Assembly (NCBI GenBank): GCA_025936175.1
Contig: JAICTV010000013.1
Span: forward strand, 1-47,340
Reading direction: 5' to 3'
DNA from: Phycisphaerae bacterium
Lineage (GTDB): Bacteria > Planctomycetota > Phycisphaerae > Tepidisphaerales > Tepidisphaeraceae
DNA length: 47,340 nucleotides
The notes beneath the pieces are model-generated. The model saw only the letters and a list, made by a program, of their open reading frames with translations. It ran no database searches and was not told where the DNA came from. The position numbers and the translations under genes were made by a program. Positions 16,108 through 24,303 of this stretch are shown one piece after another; positions within the stretch are counted from its first letter, which is position 1, and every line of letters begins with the position of its first letter.

Positions 16108-16656
16108 ATGAAGATTTATACCAAAACCGGCGACGATGGAAGCACGGGTTTGCTCGGCGGCTCGCGCATCAGCAAGGGAGATCCGCGGATCGATTGCTAC
16201 GGCATTGTCGACGAGCTCAACGCGAGCCTCGGCTGGGCGGGCGCGGTCTCGCCGATGGGCGATTTGCCCGAGCAACTGCGCTCGATCCAGGCGGACTTGT
16301 TCGTCATCGGCTCACATCTGGCGGTCTCAGACGGCGCATCGGCGCCCGCTACGCTTCCGCCGCTGGAAGAGTCCTCCGTCGGCCGCTTGGAAATGCAGAT
16401 TGACGCGGCAGTTGCGCGCCTGCCGGCGCTGCGCAACTTCATTCTCCCAGGGGGCTGCGAGCAGGCGGCGCGGCTGCACGTGGCGCGGACCGTCTGCCGG
16501 CGGGCCGAGCGAAACCTCGTGCGCTTCGCGCAGGACCGGCCGGTCCCGCCGCTCATCTTGACCTATCTTAACCGCCTGAGCGATTGGCTCTTTGTGCAGG
16601 CGCGCCTTGCGAACCAGAATGCCGGCGTCGATGACGCACTCTGGAAGACAAAGTGA
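16108..16656 (+). CDS. PduO-type ATP:cob(I)alamin adenosyltransferase
   Basis: This enzyme adds the 5'-deoxyadenosyl group to cob(I)alamin to make coenzyme B12. The 182-residue product starts KIYTKTGDDGSTGLLGGSRI (the ATP-binding N-terminus), then YGIVDELNASLGWAG, and ends with FILPGGCEQAARLHVARTVC and RRAERNLV, the Arg-rich ATP/cobalamin face of the PduO family. ATG 16108 gives the family start; the frame upstream overlaps the divergent zinc-ribbon gene. No cobalamin riboswitch is visible in the 160 bp upstream. It stands alone, so it most likely serves B12-dependent enzymes elsewhere in the genome. Confidence 0.94.
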   Translation: MKIYTKTGDDGSTGLLGGSRISKGDPRIDCYGIVDELNASLGWAGAVSPMGDLPEQLRSIQADLFVIGSHLAVSDGASAPATLPPLEESSVGRLEMQIDAAVARLPALRNFILPGGCEQAARLHVARTVCRRAERNLVRFAQDRPVPPLILTYLNRLSDWLFVQARLANQNAGVDDALWKTK

Positions 16657-16852
16657 ACGCATCTCCACGAGTTGCCCAAAAAACCTTGCGCCGGCGTCAC
16701 ATTTCCCGTGGAATCGCCCGGCGGCGGCGACTACCCTAGACCCGAAGGCACGCCGCAGTTTCTGCCCTCGGGGGGCGGAGCGATGGGTGGCGCTTTTTTT
16801 CCGCCGGAACTCGACCCGATTGCGTCCCCGGGCCGAAGAGGGTGTTTGTTAG

Positions 16853-18676
16853 ATGACCCACAGAACTAGACGTCGCGGATCTCGTTACACCTTCGCTGCC
16901 GCAGGCGCTTCGATTGTGCTCGCCGCCGCCGCGGCGGCGTCGGCGCAGGTGTCGGTACAGGCGCACACCGTCGGGACGACGCCGCGCGACATCGTGATCA
17001 ACCCCGATGCGATCAAGCCGTTCGTCGATGCCGCCAAGACGCGCCGGGTCGACATCATTGGCATCGGCGACTCGAATCAGATCGGAGGGCCCGGCAACGA
17101 CTACGGTTGGGATCACGGCTACGCCAAGGCCTGGACGGAACATTACGGCACGTACGCCACGGAAGTGCTCAACACGACCGGGGAGGGTGGCTGGGGCGGC
17201 GCCGGCTATCTGGCAAGCGGGGGAGCCCCGTACGGCGCGTCCGCGACCGGAGCCCCGGCGGAGTTGGACAAATACCGGATGTTCTACGATTCCCAAGGCG
17301 ATGCGATTAACGATTTCCCGCCCACTTACGCCTACATGGGCAGCTCCTACGTCGAACCAACCGATCACTGGAGTCCGACCGCCCGGGTCCTTCCCAGCAA
17401 CCCATTATGGGGCCAAAATCTGACGTGGAATTTTACCTACGGCACGTTTGCCAACGGCACGGGCGGGTTCATGCCCAACGCCAGCAGCAGTTTTGTGACC
17501 GTTGCTGACGGGCCACGGATCAGTACATCCACGGGCGTCGTTGGATTGCACGATGGATCGCTGTCGCTGCCGGCGTCGGCATATCAGCAACTGACCCAGC
17601 CGCTCGACTTCTCGTTTTCGCCATATGCGACATCGACGATCCAGGGGCCGTTCTTCGCGCAGTACCAGCGCGTGACGGGCGATCGTGCCAGCGGCGTCAG
17701 TTACTCCACGATCCTCGCGCAGGGCGGACGCGCGCTCGTCCACGCGGCCACCGCCCTCCAGACGCAGTCCGATGACGCGCTCAAGGAGTACATCCGCAAC
17801 GTCGTGCGCTACCAGGACGGCGCGCCGATGCTGCTGGTGGATGTGACGCACGGCGGAAACGACGGCGGCTGGCATATCCCCAGCGTGGGACCGGCGCATG
17901 TCGCCGACAGCTCCACCCCCGCCGGCTTCGCCGATGACATCACCGCCGTCGCCGAGCGCCTGCGCGGCGTCTGGACCGCGATGGGCTACGACCCGAAGAA
18001 CCTGATGTTCCAATACGGCCCTTACCACCCCACCGACGGCGACGCCGGCGGCGGACAAACCAAGATCCAGCGCCTGGCCGCCTGGGAAGACGCCGTCATT
18101 CAGCTTTCGCAGCAGCACCCGGAATACAACCTTTCGATCGTCCGCGGCACGCGCGTCACCACGCCGCTGACCATGGCCACCAGCAACTGGTACGATCCCG
18201 GCGGGGACGCCCACCTCACGCCCGCCGGTTACGAGGGCGTTGCCAAGCTCGCCGTCGATCAGATCGTCGCCTACACCGATCCCAACGCCGTTCCCAATCA
18301 GTCGAACGTCACGAGCCTCAGCTTCACCTTTAACACCGACGTGTCGGCGAACCTGACCCCGGATGATCTGCTGCTGCATCACTTGGACGACGACACGTTC
18401 GTCCCGTCGTCCGCGCTGGCGGTGAACTGGGACGCCGCCACGCTTACCGCGACCTGGTATTTCCAGGATCTGCCGCTGGGCGAATTGCAGGCCGGGCAGT
18501 GGGATGGGACGCTCAAGACTTCGACGCTCGGCGGCGCTCTGGCCGGCGGCGGCCCCGCCGGGAGCGATTACACCTTCAGCTTCACCGCCAGTCCGATCCC
18601 CGAGCCCGCCGCCGCCGCCGTATTGCTCGTCGCGGCCGGCGCTGCACTTGCACGACGACGCTCGCGACGGAGTTGA
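16853..18676 (+). CDS. PEP-CTERM SGNH/GDSL-type hydrolase
   Basis: The 607-residue exported protein has a long signal peptide, then an SGNH hydrolase: IIGIGDSNQIGG (block I, nucleophile Ser), GGNDGGWHI, and the terminal block DAHLTPAGYEG with the catalytic Asp-x-His. A block of large aromatic/Gly loops is inserted between them. The C-terminal 120 residues (VTSLSFTFNTDVSANLTPDD and later WYFQDLPLGELQAGQW) resemble an Ig-like bacterial module common in planctomycete surface proteins, and the end PIPEPAAAAVLLVAAGAALA plus RRRSRR is a PEP-CTERM signal. It likely deacetylates or deesterifies an extracellular polysaccharide. No neighbour is in a tight operon with it; the YdjY gene starts 62 bp later. 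Confidence 0.84.
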   Translation: MTHRTRRRGSRYTFAAAGASIVLAAAAAASAQVSVQAHTVGTTPRDIVINPDAIKPFVDAAKTRRVDIIGIGDSNQIGGPGNDYGWDHGYAKAWTEHYGTYATEVLNTTGEGGWGGAGYLASGGAPYGASATGAPAELDKYRMFYDSQGDAINDFPPTYAYMGSSYVEPTDHWSPTARVLPSNPLWGQNLTWNFTYGTFANGTGGFMPNASSSFVTVADGPRISTSTGVVGLHDGSLSLPASAYQQLTQPLDFSFSPYATSTIQGPFFAQYQRVTGDRASGVSYSTILAQGGRALVHAATALQTQSDDALKEYIRNVVRYQDGAPMLLVDVTHGGNDGGWHIPSVGPAHVADSSTPAGFADDITAVAERLRGVWTAMGYDPKNLMFQYGPYHPTDGDAGGGQTKIQRLAAWEDAVIQLSQQHPEYNLSIVRGTRVTTPLTMATSNWYDPGGDAHLTPAGYEGVAKLAVDQIVAYTDPNAVPNQSNVTSLSFTFNTDVSANLTPDDLLLHHLDDDTFVPSSALAVNWDAATLTATWYFQDLPLGELQAGQWDGTLKTSTLGGALAGGGPAGSDYTFSFTASPIPEPAAAAVLLVAAGAALARRRSRRS

Positions 18677-18738
18677 GCGCGCAGCGCCGGGCCGTGCATC
18701 GCGCAGGGCGGTCTCTACGCTGTTAGACTTGCGGCATC

Positions 18739-19839
18739 ATGCGCCGCACCACCGCCCGCCTCCCGTTCGCCGTCGCGTTGCTCGCAGTTCTCGTGATCGG
18801 CACAAGACTGTGGGCCGCGCCCGCGCCCGGCGGCGCCCTGGCGCCCGCGCCGGCGGCGACGCATCCGGTCGGCAACTTCCCGTTTCTCCAGGTGGACGTC
18901 GCGGCGAAGCAGGTCCGCGTCGAGTGCGAGGCGCTGCGCGTGAAGGCGCCGCTGGAATTCTTCTGCTGCGTCACCGGCACCAACGAGCACGAATCGGTCC
19001 TGCGGTCGAAGGTGAAGCCGTCGCACCTTCATGCGGCGCTGTTGATGCTCGGCTTGCAGCCGGGCCAGGGCGTGCATTTCGACCAGGCGTCACAGAAGTG
19101 GCTCCCGCCGCACGGGCCGGCGCTTGATATCAGCGTCGAGTTCGAGAAAGACGGCAGGACGGTTCGCCTGCCCGGTTACAAGGTGATGCGCGACACGCGC
19201 ACGAAGAAGTCGATGCCACCGATGACCTGGATCTTCGCCGGCTCGCGGTTCATCGACGGGCGCTACGGCGCGGACGAGACCGGCTATCTCGTCAGCGTCG
19301 TCAACTTCGATCTCACCGTCATCGACGTGCCGGAACTGGCGAGCAACGCGAACGAAACCCTGGAGTGGGAGACGGATCTTGACGTGATGCCGGCGGCGGG
19401 CGCGAAGGTGACGATGATCGTCGAGCCGGCCGGACACGCGGCCAGCGCGCCCGCGACGACGCGGCGCGGCGCGGCGGCGGTCGATCAGACGCTCGTGACC
19501 GTCAGCGCCGACGGCGTGATCCGGATGAACGACGTCGAGTATTCGGCCAGGCAGCTCTCCAAGCTGATCGACGATCTGCCCCGCGCCCGGCGGGCGCGGG
19601 TCGCGGTGGCCAACGCGATCGAGGAGAACCCGGCGGCGCGGGCGGTTGTCAACGAGCTGGCCCGCACGGGAACGGATTTCATCGTCATTCCGCAGGCGGT
19701 TGCCGCCACGCGCATCGGACGCGACGAGCAGACCGAGCAGATCATCGACGAGCTTCGCCGCACGCGCCGCAGGCTGCTCGACGACGCGGAGCGGATTCAG
19801 ACGCTGATCGAGAAGCTCGACGCCGAACCGGCGAAGTGA
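18739..19839 (+). CDS. YdjY-domain secreted protein with C-terminal ExbD/TolR-like region
   Basis: The 366-residue protein has a signal peptide (about 1-26) and a YdjY domain (about 45-220): FPFLQVDVAAKQVRVECEAL, LEFFCCVTGTNEHESVLR, and SHLHAALLMLGLQPGQGV, as in planctomycete YdjY proteins. The last 120 residues (VTVSADGVIRMNDVEYSARQ to VVNELARTGTDFIVIPQAVA) resemble the periplasmic fold of ExbD/TolR proteins, whose beta-strand-helix repeats end in a similar way, but without the membrane anchor, and finish with a coiled-coil-like, charged helix. The function is unknown. It is followed 22 bp later by a polytopic membrane protein, suggesting the two are translated together. Confidence 0.7.
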   Translation: MRRTTARLPFAVALLAVLVIGTRLWAAPAPGGALAPAPAATHPVGNFPFLQVDVAAKQVRVECEALRVKAPLEFFCCVTGTNEHESVLRSKVKPSHLHAALLMLGLQPGQGVHFDQASQKWLPPHGPALDISVEFEKDGRTVRLPGYKVMRDTRTKKSMPPMTWIFAGSRFIDGRYGADETGYLVSVVNFDLTVIDVPELASNANETLEWETDLDVMPAAGAKVTMIVEPAGHAASAPATTRRGAAAVDQTLVTVSADGVIRMNDVEYSARQLSKLIDDLPRARRARVAVANAIEENPAARAVVNELARTGTDFIVIPQAVAATRIGRDEQTEQIIDELRRTRRRLLDDAERIQTLIEKLDAEPAK

Positions 19840-19861
19840 CTCCTGCGGGGGGACGCGCGCG

Positions 19862-20551
19862 ATGCGAAAGCTCTTCATCATCGCGATGCCGCCGTTCCTG
19901 CTGGCGGCCCTGGCGACGACCCTCGGCTGCCTCGCCGTCGGCGCGACGCTCGGCCTGTTCTTCGCCGGCGTCATGATCGCCGCGATCGTTATCCCGCCGC
20001 TTGCGTCTTGGCGACAGGATCTGCCCGAGTCAATCTTCGCAGCGGGCGGCGTGATCGACGGCATCGGCGTCGTCTGGCTCGTCGCCGCGCTGCTCTCGAG
20101 CGACATTACATTCGTGCGGTGGTTCCAGGCGTACATCGTGCTCCTGGCGTGCGGTTCTGCGTCGTGGGCGACCACGCTGACGCTGCGCCGCGCGACCGGG
20201 CCCACCGCCGCCGCCGCGATCGTCGTGATGATCGAATCGCTCTGGCTCACCTGGCCGATCTACGCATCGCCGTGGATCTCGCGCGGCCCGGTCGCGCTGC
20301 TCGCGCCCGTCGATCCGCTGTTCGCGCTCAATCGCGTGTTCATCGATCTCGGCGTGTGGACGCAGCAGCGGCTGATGTACCGCCTGACGTCGCTCGGTCA
20401 GGACGTGCCGCTGTCGCTGCCGGCCACGATCCTGCCGTGCGTCATGTTTCACTTGGTCATTGCGTCAGTATTGGCGCTGCCGCTGTGGTGGTCGCGTGCT
20501 CGGCGGGCGGCGTCGAAGGCGCACCAGACGGAAGCGTCGCCGGCGTCTTGA
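19862..20551 (+). CDS. Polytopic membrane protein, probably an ABC-transporter-like or unknown permease
   Basis: The 229-residue protein has six or seven hydrophobic segments, beginning with FIIAMPPFLLAALATTLGC and including VGATLGLFFAGVMIAAIVIPP, GIGVVWLVAALLSS, YIVLLACGSASWATTL and VALLAPVDPLFALNRVF. It contains no clear transporter signature. It follows the YdjY gene by 22 bp. The 3' end overlaps the convergent lipoprotein gene by 95 bp. I assign no function; ABC-type permease is only a possibility from its shape. Confidence 0.62.
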   Translation: MRKLFIIAMPPFLLAALATTLGCLAVGATLGLFFAGVMIAAIVIPPLASWRQDLPESIFAAGGVIDGIGVVWLVAALLSSDITFVRWFQAYIVLLACGSASWATTLTLRRATGPTAAAAIVVMIESLWLTWPIYASPWISRGPVALLAPVDPLFALNRVFIDLGVWTQQRLMYRLTSLGQDVPLSLPATILPCVMFHLVIASVLALPLWWSRARRAASKAHQTEASPAS

Positions 20552-21341
20552 GCGCTTCGCTGGTCGGCAGCTTCGGAAGCTTCCCCGTCAACAGCAGCGG
20601 CGCGACGATGACCCTGCCGAACGGTCGGCTCAGGCTTCCGATGTGGTCGCCGATGTTCCCCAGACGGATCCAGTCCGAGTCGTACGGTACTTGCACGAGC
20701 TTTTCGTACTGCCTGGCGTCGGCCGAAACCGGCCTGGCGAAGCCGACCTTGCCGGCGGCGTCGGTCTTCACGCCGTCGATCGTGCCGAACATGTTCGTCC
20801 CCACGCCGAGCACCGCGACGTCGTACGGGCTGTAGAAGACGTAGACGTGACCGCGCACGTGCCGCAGCGCCGCGGTCAGGTCGTACCTGGGCGAGAGCGC
20901 CGGCGAGAGGAGCACGATGTCATCCACCATCACGTCCGCCGGCGTCTGCTCCAGCGCCCAGACGATGATGCCCGCCCCGCCGCTGTGCGCGCTGACCGTG
21001 AGCTTGGCGCCAGGGTGGTCGCGGACGTTCTGCTCGATCATCCCGGCGACCTTCGTCGATTCGACCTTGTGCCGCTGCGTCGTCAGCAGCGCGCTCAGGC
21101 CCGGATCGTTCCCGGTCCAGTCGTACGGCTCGAACTCCGCGTCGAGTCCGCCGTCCTGAAGGCCGCGGAGGAGCAGCCGATCGATGCTGCGGTATCCGCC
21201 GATCCCCGGAAGGTGAATGTGATACGCCCCCGGCGGCTGTGCGACCGCATGGATGATATGCGCCGGCTCGGTGACGCAGCCCGCGCCGGCGGACAGCGTC
21301 ATGAGCAGCGCGAGGATCAGTTGGATCGGTCGGCGAAACAT
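20457..21341 (-). CDS. Alpha/beta-hydrolase-like lipoprotein
   Basis: The 294-residue protein has a lipobox (LSAGAGC near residue 21) after a signal helix, so it should be a lipoprotein. The rest has an alpha/beta-hydrolase pattern: YHIHLPGIGGY, LTVSAHSGGAGIIVWAL (nucleophile elbow, the serine in HSGGA), DIVLLSPALSP, and YVFYSPYDVAVLGVG with a candidate acid. The C-terminal 35 residues are Pro/Thr/Ala-rich. It may hydrolyse esters or act on envelope lipid. Its 3' end overlaps the membrane protein gene by 95 bp on the opposite strand, the largest overlap in the window. Catalytic His placement is not certain. Confidence 0.7.
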   Translation of the reverse strand: MFRRPIQLILALLMTLSAGAGCVTEPAHIIHAVAQPPGAYHIHLPGIGGYRSIDRLLLRGLQDGGLDAEFEPYDWTGNDPGLSALLTTQRHKVESTKVAGMIEQNVRDHPGAKLTVSAHSGGAGIIVWALEQTPADVMVDDIVLLSPALSPRYDLTAALRHVRGHVYVFYSPYDVAVLGVGTNMFGTIDGVKTDAAGKVGFARPVSADARQYEKLVQVPYDSDWIRLGNIGDHIGSLSRPFGRVIVAPLLLTGKLPKLPTSEALKTPATLPSGAPSTPPAEHATTTAAAPILTQ

Positions 21342-21436
21342 CTGCGTTTGGTTCCCGACAATAGTAGCGTGTTCCGGCTCAAGTCACGCCGGCCGATTTT
21401 GTTGCCGGCCGGTCCAGCGACTACTCTTCTGCGGCG

Positions 21437-22540
21437 ATGAAGACTTCCGCCGCTTTGCTAACTCACCCAGGTCAACCTTTCCGGATCGAGGCGGTCGATC
21501 TGGATCAGCCTCAAGCGAATGAAGTCCTGATCCGCATCGCCGCGGTCGGTGTCTGCCACAGCGACTGGCACCTGGCCACCGGCGCGACCAGGCACCCGAT
21601 GCCGGTCATCCCGGGACACGAAGGCGCGGGCGTGGTCGAAGCGGTCGGCCCGGGCGCCGATGACGTGAAGGTCGGCGATCACGTGGCCCTCAACTGGGCC
21701 CCCGCGTGCGGCTCGTGCTTCTACTGCCTGCACGACCGCTCCAACCTCTGCGAGACCTACACCGCGCCGGTCTGGGCCGGCATGATGCTGGACGGCACCA
21801 GCCGGATCCGCTGGAACGGCCAGACCGTTTACAGCTATTGCGGCCTGGCCGCCTTCTCGCGGCGCACGGTCGTGCCGCGCAATAGCTGCGTCGTCATCCG
21901 CAAGGATGTGCCGCTGGAGGTCGCTGCACTGGTCGGCTGCGCCGTTGCTACGGGCGTCGGCGCGGCGATGTTCACCGCCGGCGTTAAATCGGGCCAAAGC
22001 GTCGTCGTATTGGGCTGCGGCGGCGTCGGCCTGAGCATCATCCAGGGCGCTCGACTCTGCGGCGCATCCCCGATCATCGCGGTTGATTCGCAGACGCCCA
22101 AGATCTGGGTCGCAAAGCACTTTGGGGCGCAAAGTGCGATCCTGTCGAGCGACGACGTGCTCGGCATCGTCAAGAGGCACACGAACGGACGCGGTGCCGA
22201 CCACGTCTTCGAAGCCGTCGGCGTCCCCGCTTTGCAGGAAAAAGCACTCGACCTCGTCCGCCCCGGCGGCACCCTCACGCTCGCCGGCCTCTCCCCGATG
22301 GGCACGACCACCAACTTCCCCTCCGCCCTGCTGACGCGGCAGGAGAAGACGATCAAAGGCAGCTACTACGGCACCGTCCACGCCCCGCGCGACTTCCCGC
22401 TGCTTCTCGACCTCTATCATTCCGGGAAGCTCAACCTCGATGACATGATCACCAGGCGCTACCGGCTCGATCAGATCAACGAGGCGTACCGCGACATGGC
22501 CGAAGGCAAGCTGGCGCGCGGGGTCGTCGTCATGGAATGA
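21437..22540 (+). CDS. Zinc-dependent alcohol dehydrogenase (MDR family)
   Basis: The 367-residue enzyme oxidises or reduces alcohols and aldehydes with NAD(P). It shows GVCHSDWHLATGA (catalytic-zinc Cys), GHEGAGVVEAVG, the structural zinc cysteines CGSCFYCLHDRSNLC, the Rossmann loop VVVLGCGGVGLSIIQGARLCG, and KGSYYGTVHAPRDFPLLLDL near the end. The length and the glutamate in the GHEGAGVV segment match the medium-chain class III-like group, whose members act on formaldehyde-glutathione or mycothiol conjugates or simple alcohols. It is preceded by the divergent lipoprotein gene and followed by a hairpin, so it is probably a single-gene unit. The specific substrate is unknown. Confidence 0.92.
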   Translation: MKTSAALLTHPGQPFRIEAVDLDQPQANEVLIRIAAVGVCHSDWHLATGATRHPMPVIPGHEGAGVVEAVGPGADDVKVGDHVALNWAPACGSCFYCLHDRSNLCETYTAPVWAGMMLDGTSRIRWNGQTVYSYCGLAAFSRRTVVPRNSCVVIRKDVPLEVAALVGCAVATGVGAAMFTAGVKSGQSVVVLGCGGVGLSIIQGARLCGASPIIAVDSQTPKIWVAKHFGAQSAILSSDDVLGIVKRHTNGRGADHVFEAVGVPALQEKALDLVRPGGTLTLAGLSPMGTTTNFPSALLTRQEKTIKGSYYGTVHAPRDFPLLLDLYHSGKLNLDDMITRRYRLDQINEAYRDMAEGKLARGVVVME

Positions 22541-22554
22541 GCAGTCTCGCGAAT

Positions 22555-22573
22555 CCCGGCACAGAGTGCCGGG
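22555..22573. terminator. Possible hairpin between convergent ADH and lipoprotein genes
   Basis: cccggca (22555-22561) pairs with tgccggg (22567-22573) around a five-base loop, 15 bp after the alcohol dehydrogenase stop. There is only a short ctttgg after it and no T-run, so it is a weak call for an intrinsic terminator; it could serve both directions. Confidence 0.4.
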
Positions 22574-22611
22574 CTTTGGAGCGACGCGCGACATAGAGCA
22601 GCAGCGTGCGG

Positions 22612-22968
22612 CTACTTCGGCGGCGCCGGCGGCGGGGTGGCGCCGGGGAGGTACTCGAGCACGTTGCCGTGCGGATCAATCCTGAGCATGCGGACGCTGC
22701 CGGGGTCGGTCGCGTGGCGGCCGAAGGAGTCCGACTCCACCGTGCGCTGGGCGCGCACGATCCAGCCGCCCTCCTGGCCGTAGGGGCGGGCGTAGAACTC
22801 GTCGCCCTCCGCCGCCGCCTTCTTTTCCTTCAGGTAATCTCTGGCGATGGTGACCGCGTCCGCTTCCTTCAGCGGGTAGGGATGGGTCGTGGGCTTCTTC
22901 TTATCCGGCGCGCAGCCGAAAGTAAGAGCCAGCGCGAGCGTGACGATTGTGATAACACACTTTTTCAT
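22612..22968 (-). CDS. Small predicted lipoprotein
   Basis: A 118-residue protein with a signal helix and lipobox (LTFGC near residue 19), then a charged segment KKKPTTHPYPLKEADAVTIA and DYLKEKKAAAEGDEFYARPY that look like a small alpha/beta domain for a conserved hypothetical family, ending with a Pro-rich tail. The last line, MLRIDPHGNVLEYLPG, ends in a strand-turn. The function is unknown. Its ATG shares one base with the stop codon of the shortened ALDH gene, so it is translationally coupled to that operon. Confidence 0.7.
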   Translation of the reverse strand: MKKCVITIVTLALALTFGCAPDKKKPTTHPYPLKEADAVTIARDYLKEKKAAAEGDEFYARPYGQEGGWIVRAQRTVESDSFGRHATDPGSVRMLRIDPHGNVLEYLPGATPPPAPPK

Positions 22969-23942
22969 CAGACCCCCACCGGGTGCCAGGTGGTCTTCAC
23001 TTCCTGCGTGTCGAGGATGAAGTACGGGCTGTGCGCATCGTCGCTCATCCAGTCCTCGCGGTCGTAGCTGATGGCGCGCTTGACGTTCAGAGCGGCTTTG
23101 GTGCGCACGGTCGCCAGCTCCTCACGGTCGTTGCCACAGTAGACGGTGGCGTTGACGTCCATGTGATTGGCGAAGTGCTCGAGCAGCTCCGCGCGTTTGC
23201 CGGTGAGGAGGTTGACGACGCCGCCGGGGAGATCGCTCGTCGCTAAAACTTCTGCGAGTGTCACCGCCGAAAGTGGTTTGGCGGTCGATGCCAGCGCGAT
23301 GCACGTATTGCCGCCGACGATCGCCGGCATGATCGTCGAGATCAGGCCGATCAGACCCGTTTCTTCCGGCGAAAGAATCGCCACCACGCCGGTGGGCTCG
23401 AGCAGCGAGAAGTTGAAATGGCTGCTGGCGACGGGGTTCACGCTGGAGAAGATCTGCTGGTACTTGTCCGCCCAACCCGCGTAGTAGAGGACGCGGTCGA
23501 TGCTCTTCTCGACTTCAAGCCTTGCCACTGAAGTGGCGAGGCCGCTGACGGAAAGCTCCTCGACGAACTGCGCGGCGCGACCTTCGAGCATCTCGGCGAT
23601 GCGATAAAGGATCTGTCCCCGAAGGTAGGCGCTCTTGCCCGCCCAGCTTGATTGCGCCGCGCGCGCGGCGACGACCGACTCGCGGAAGTCCTTCCGCGAT
23701 GACAGGCAGATGTTGGCGACCGCGTGACCCTTCGCGTTTTTCAGCAGGTAGTAGCGGCCCGATTCCGTGCGCGGGAACTTGCCGCCGATGTAGATCTTGT
23801 AGGTCTTGAGCACCGGAAGACGCTCCGCCGTCGTCTCTTCCAAATGCGCGTGGCCGTTGCCGTTTTCCGCGCGGGCGGTTGTCGTCCGCGGCTTGGATTG
23901 CGTCGCGGTGCTGCCGTTCTTTCGTTTGCTCGTCTGACTCAT
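22968..23942 (-). CDS. Shortened aldehyde dehydrogenase homologue lacking the catalytic residues
   Basis: The 324-residue protein aligns with the first two-thirds of aldehyde dehydrogenases (about residues 45-270: YKIYIGGKFPRTESGRYY to LPGGVVNLLTGKRAELLEHF), after a 45-residue basic, low-complexity N-terminal extension. At the place of the catalytic Asn (IPWN in the neighbour) it reads LSPEET, the coenzyme-binding Lys region reads IALAS, and the chain ends before the Glu (LELGG) and Cys (GxxC) that other family members need. It is therefore not an active ALDH on its own. It sits in the same operon as the full-length ALDH, separated only by a small membrane protein, so a regulatory or structural partner role is plausible. 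Confidence 0.85.
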   Translation of the reverse strand: MSQTSKRKNGSTATQSKPRTTTARAENGNGHAHLEETTAERLPVLKTYKIYIGGKFPRTESGRYYLLKNAKGHAVANICLSSRKDFRESVVAARAAQSSWAGKSAYLRGQILYRIAEMLEGRAAQFVEELSVSGLATSVARLEVEKSIDRVLYYAGWADKYQQIFSSVNPVASSHFNFSLLEPTGVVAILSPEETGLIGLISTIMPAIVGGNTCIALASTAKPLSAVTLAEVLATSDLPGGVVNLLTGKRAELLEHFANHMDVNATVYCGNDREELATVRTKAALNVKRAISYDREDWMSDDAHSPYFILDTQEVKTTWHPVGV

Positions 23943-23960
23943 GTTCGCCTCGCGGTCAGG

Positions 23961-24302
23961 TCAATACTGCAGGAGAAGCATCAAACCGAAGATCGCCGCG
24001 GCGACGCCGCACATCGCCAGCGACGCGAAACCGAACGTTCGCAGGTGACGCTTCTGTCGCAGCGCCGCAATCCCCAACACGATTCCGGCGATCCACAGCA
24101 ACAAGACGACCGCGCCGAAGATCGGCGCGACACCGCGAATCAATCCACCGACCGGGCCGCCGAGGGGCTGGCGGATCAAAAAGATCGTCAGCGCGATTCC
24201 GCACGCCGACGCACAGGCGCATCCGAATCCGATCACGCCGCGGCGCGAGTGCGTCGCATGCTGGGCAGGCCCCTGCGCGTATGGAATAGGCTGATCGCTC
24301 AT
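23961..24302 (-). CDS. Small three-helix membrane protein (DUF4190-like)
   Basis: The 113-residue protein has a polar N-terminus (about 20 residues), then three hydrophobic stretches: GVIGFGCACASACGIALTIF, IFGAVVLLLWIAGIVLGIAAL, and FGFASLAMCGVAAAIFGLMLLL. The charged gap of RQKRHLRT between the second and third matches DUF4190-like proteins, in which a GxxxG-rich helix pair is linked by a short basic loop. Its function is not known. It lies 1 bp after the ALDH stop and 18 bp before the shortened ALDH, so it is in the middle of that operon. Confidence 0.6.
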   Translation of the reverse strand: MSDQPIPYAQGPAQHATHSRRGVIGFGCACASACGIALTIFLIRQPLGGPVGGLIRGVAPIFGAVVLLLWIAGIVLGIAALRQKRHLRTFGFASLAMCGVAAAIFGLMLLLQY

Positions 24303-24303
24303 G

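Noticed and set aside
16672-16852. Short frame with a Gly/Pro-rich product before the SGNH gene
   Set aside because: It has no start signal, is rich in low-complexity sequence, and lies in a 196-bp gap whose T-rich stretch looks more like a transcript end.
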